Shown: piece by piece, positions 5,013 to 5,681 of the stretch
How the letters are laid out: each line of letters starts with the position of its first letter
Numbering within the stretch: the first letter of the stretch is position 1
DNA from: Ferruginibacter sp.
GTDB lineage: Bacteria; Bacteroidota; Bacteroidia; Chitinophagales; Chitinophagaceae
DNA length: 5,681 nucleotides
Assembly (NCBI GenBank): GCA_025362765.1
Contig: JANYFI010000785.1
Location: forward strand, 1 to 5,681
Direction: 5' to 3'
Translations under genes and position numbers: made by a program
Notes under the pieces: generated by a model
What the model was told of the DNA's origin: nothing
What the model saw: only the letters and a program-made list of their open reading frames with translations
Databases searched by the model: none

Positions 5013-5681
5013 ATGGCATTCAATTTCAATAATTCTCTTCAACGGGACACCCCCGTAGTTTTTAACTTAATTGTTATAAATATTCTGGTATACCTGGCCC
5101 AGGTGATGATTCATACTTTCAATGTTACAGAATGGGGTGCATTGCATTATTTTAAATCTTCCCTATTTTATCCGCACCAGTTTATTACCAATATGTTTCT
5201 ACACGACCCTAACGGTCTCAGTCATATACTTTTCAATATGTTCACCCTGTGGATGTTTGGTACTATAATGGAACGTTACCTTGGTTCTAAACGTTTTTTG
5301 CTTTTTTACCTGATTTGTGGAGTAGGTGCTGCAGTTTGCATACAACTAAGTATCCCTTTTAGTGCGGACCAGTTTGCTAAATCACCCGAAGCGATGACAC
5401 AGGGAATGTCAGCAACTGAATTGATAACCGCTTATAAAGATCAATACAGTGCCATCGGAGCCTCGGGCGCTATCATGGGTGTGATGGCAGCATATGCTTA
5501 CCTGTTTCCCAATACCGAATTGTATATTATGTTTATACCAATTCCCCTAAAGGCCAAATATGTCATCCCCTTCTTTATTTTACTGGATTTGTTTATGGGT
5601 GTAAGGCAAATTGCCGGCGACAATGTAGGACATTTTGCACACCTTGGCGGAGCCCTTGTTGGGTTTTTATTAATATATTAT
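5013..5681 (+). CDS. Rhomboid family intramembrane serine protease (C-terminus cut off by window edge)
   Basis: The frame is open from the ATG at 5013 to the right edge (223 residues). Rhomboids cleave transmembrane proteins within the inner membrane using a Ser-His dyad. The nucleophile is Ser151 in IGASGAIMGV and the general base is His210 in GHFAHLGGALVG. The oxyanion-side motif HILFN (His71, Asn75) is also intact, so the enzyme should be active. Hydrophobic segments lie at about 16-34, 68-86, 94-113, 148-165, 171-195 and 205-223, with the last running off the window. A polar loop of about 35 residues (113-147) separates the third and fourth segments. The ATG is the first in frame after the rlmD stop, and FNFNNSLQRDTPVVFNLI is a plausible short cytoplasmic lead. 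Substrates are unknown. Probably only the end of the last helix and a short tail are missing (inference). Confidence 0.95.
   Translation, partial: MAFNFNNSLQRDTPVVFNLIVINILVYLAQVMIHTFNVTEWGALHYFKSSLFYPHQFITNMFLHDPNGLSHILFNMFTLWMFGTIMERYLGSKRFLLFYLICGVGAAVCIQLSIPFSADQFAKSPEAMTQGMSATELITAYKDQYSAIGASGAIMGVMAAYAYLFPNTELYIMFIPIPLKAKYVIPFFILLDLFMGVRQIAGDNVGHFAHLGGALVGFLLIYY

Overview
The window looks like chromosomal DNA from a member of the Bacteroidota, most likely a Chitinophagaceae-like soil or freshwater bacterium. The DNA is AT-rich. No start codon has a convincing Shine-Dalgarno sequence, and exact matches to the Bacteroidota -7 promoter element TAnnTTTG sit at or just before three gene starts. 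The protein types also fit: a multi-repeat parvulin prolyl isomerase, a DUF4369/DUF5106-like thioredoxin-fold protein, and a Bacteroidota-style RlmD and rhomboid protease. The genus assignment is inference.

The layout is two divergent gene pairs around a 225-bp intergenic region (3251-3475). Leftward, a secreted thioredoxin-fold protein with a CGHC active site (1811-3250) is followed after 19 bp by a secreted SurA/PpiC-type peptidylprolyl isomerase (1-1791, C-terminus beyond the left edge). The pair reads as a small operon for protein folding or redox work in the cell envelope. Rightward, the 23S rRNA uridine methyltransferase RlmD (about 3476 or 3497 to 4996) is followed after 16 bp by a rhomboid intramembrane serine protease (5013 to beyond the right edge). 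The rhomboid gene has its own -7 element just before its ATG.

The intergenic region is dense in small repeats: an inverted repeat (3292-3317), two related TTAACA...TGT sites (3322-3340 and 3440-3460), and three copies of AACGCTGA. These are candidate operators for the divergent promoters.

The most unusual feature is inside rlmD. A GC-rich palindrome (3941-3971), flanked by a near-perfect 11-bp direct repeat exactly 60 bp apart (3925-3935 and 3985-3995), adds extra residues to RlmD without breaking the frame. It looks like a small palindromic repeat element that inserted into a housekeeping gene and is tolerated as a surface loop. Otherwise the genes are ordinary housekeeping and envelope-maintenance genes. 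I see no RNA genes, CRISPR arrays, transposases or phage genes.
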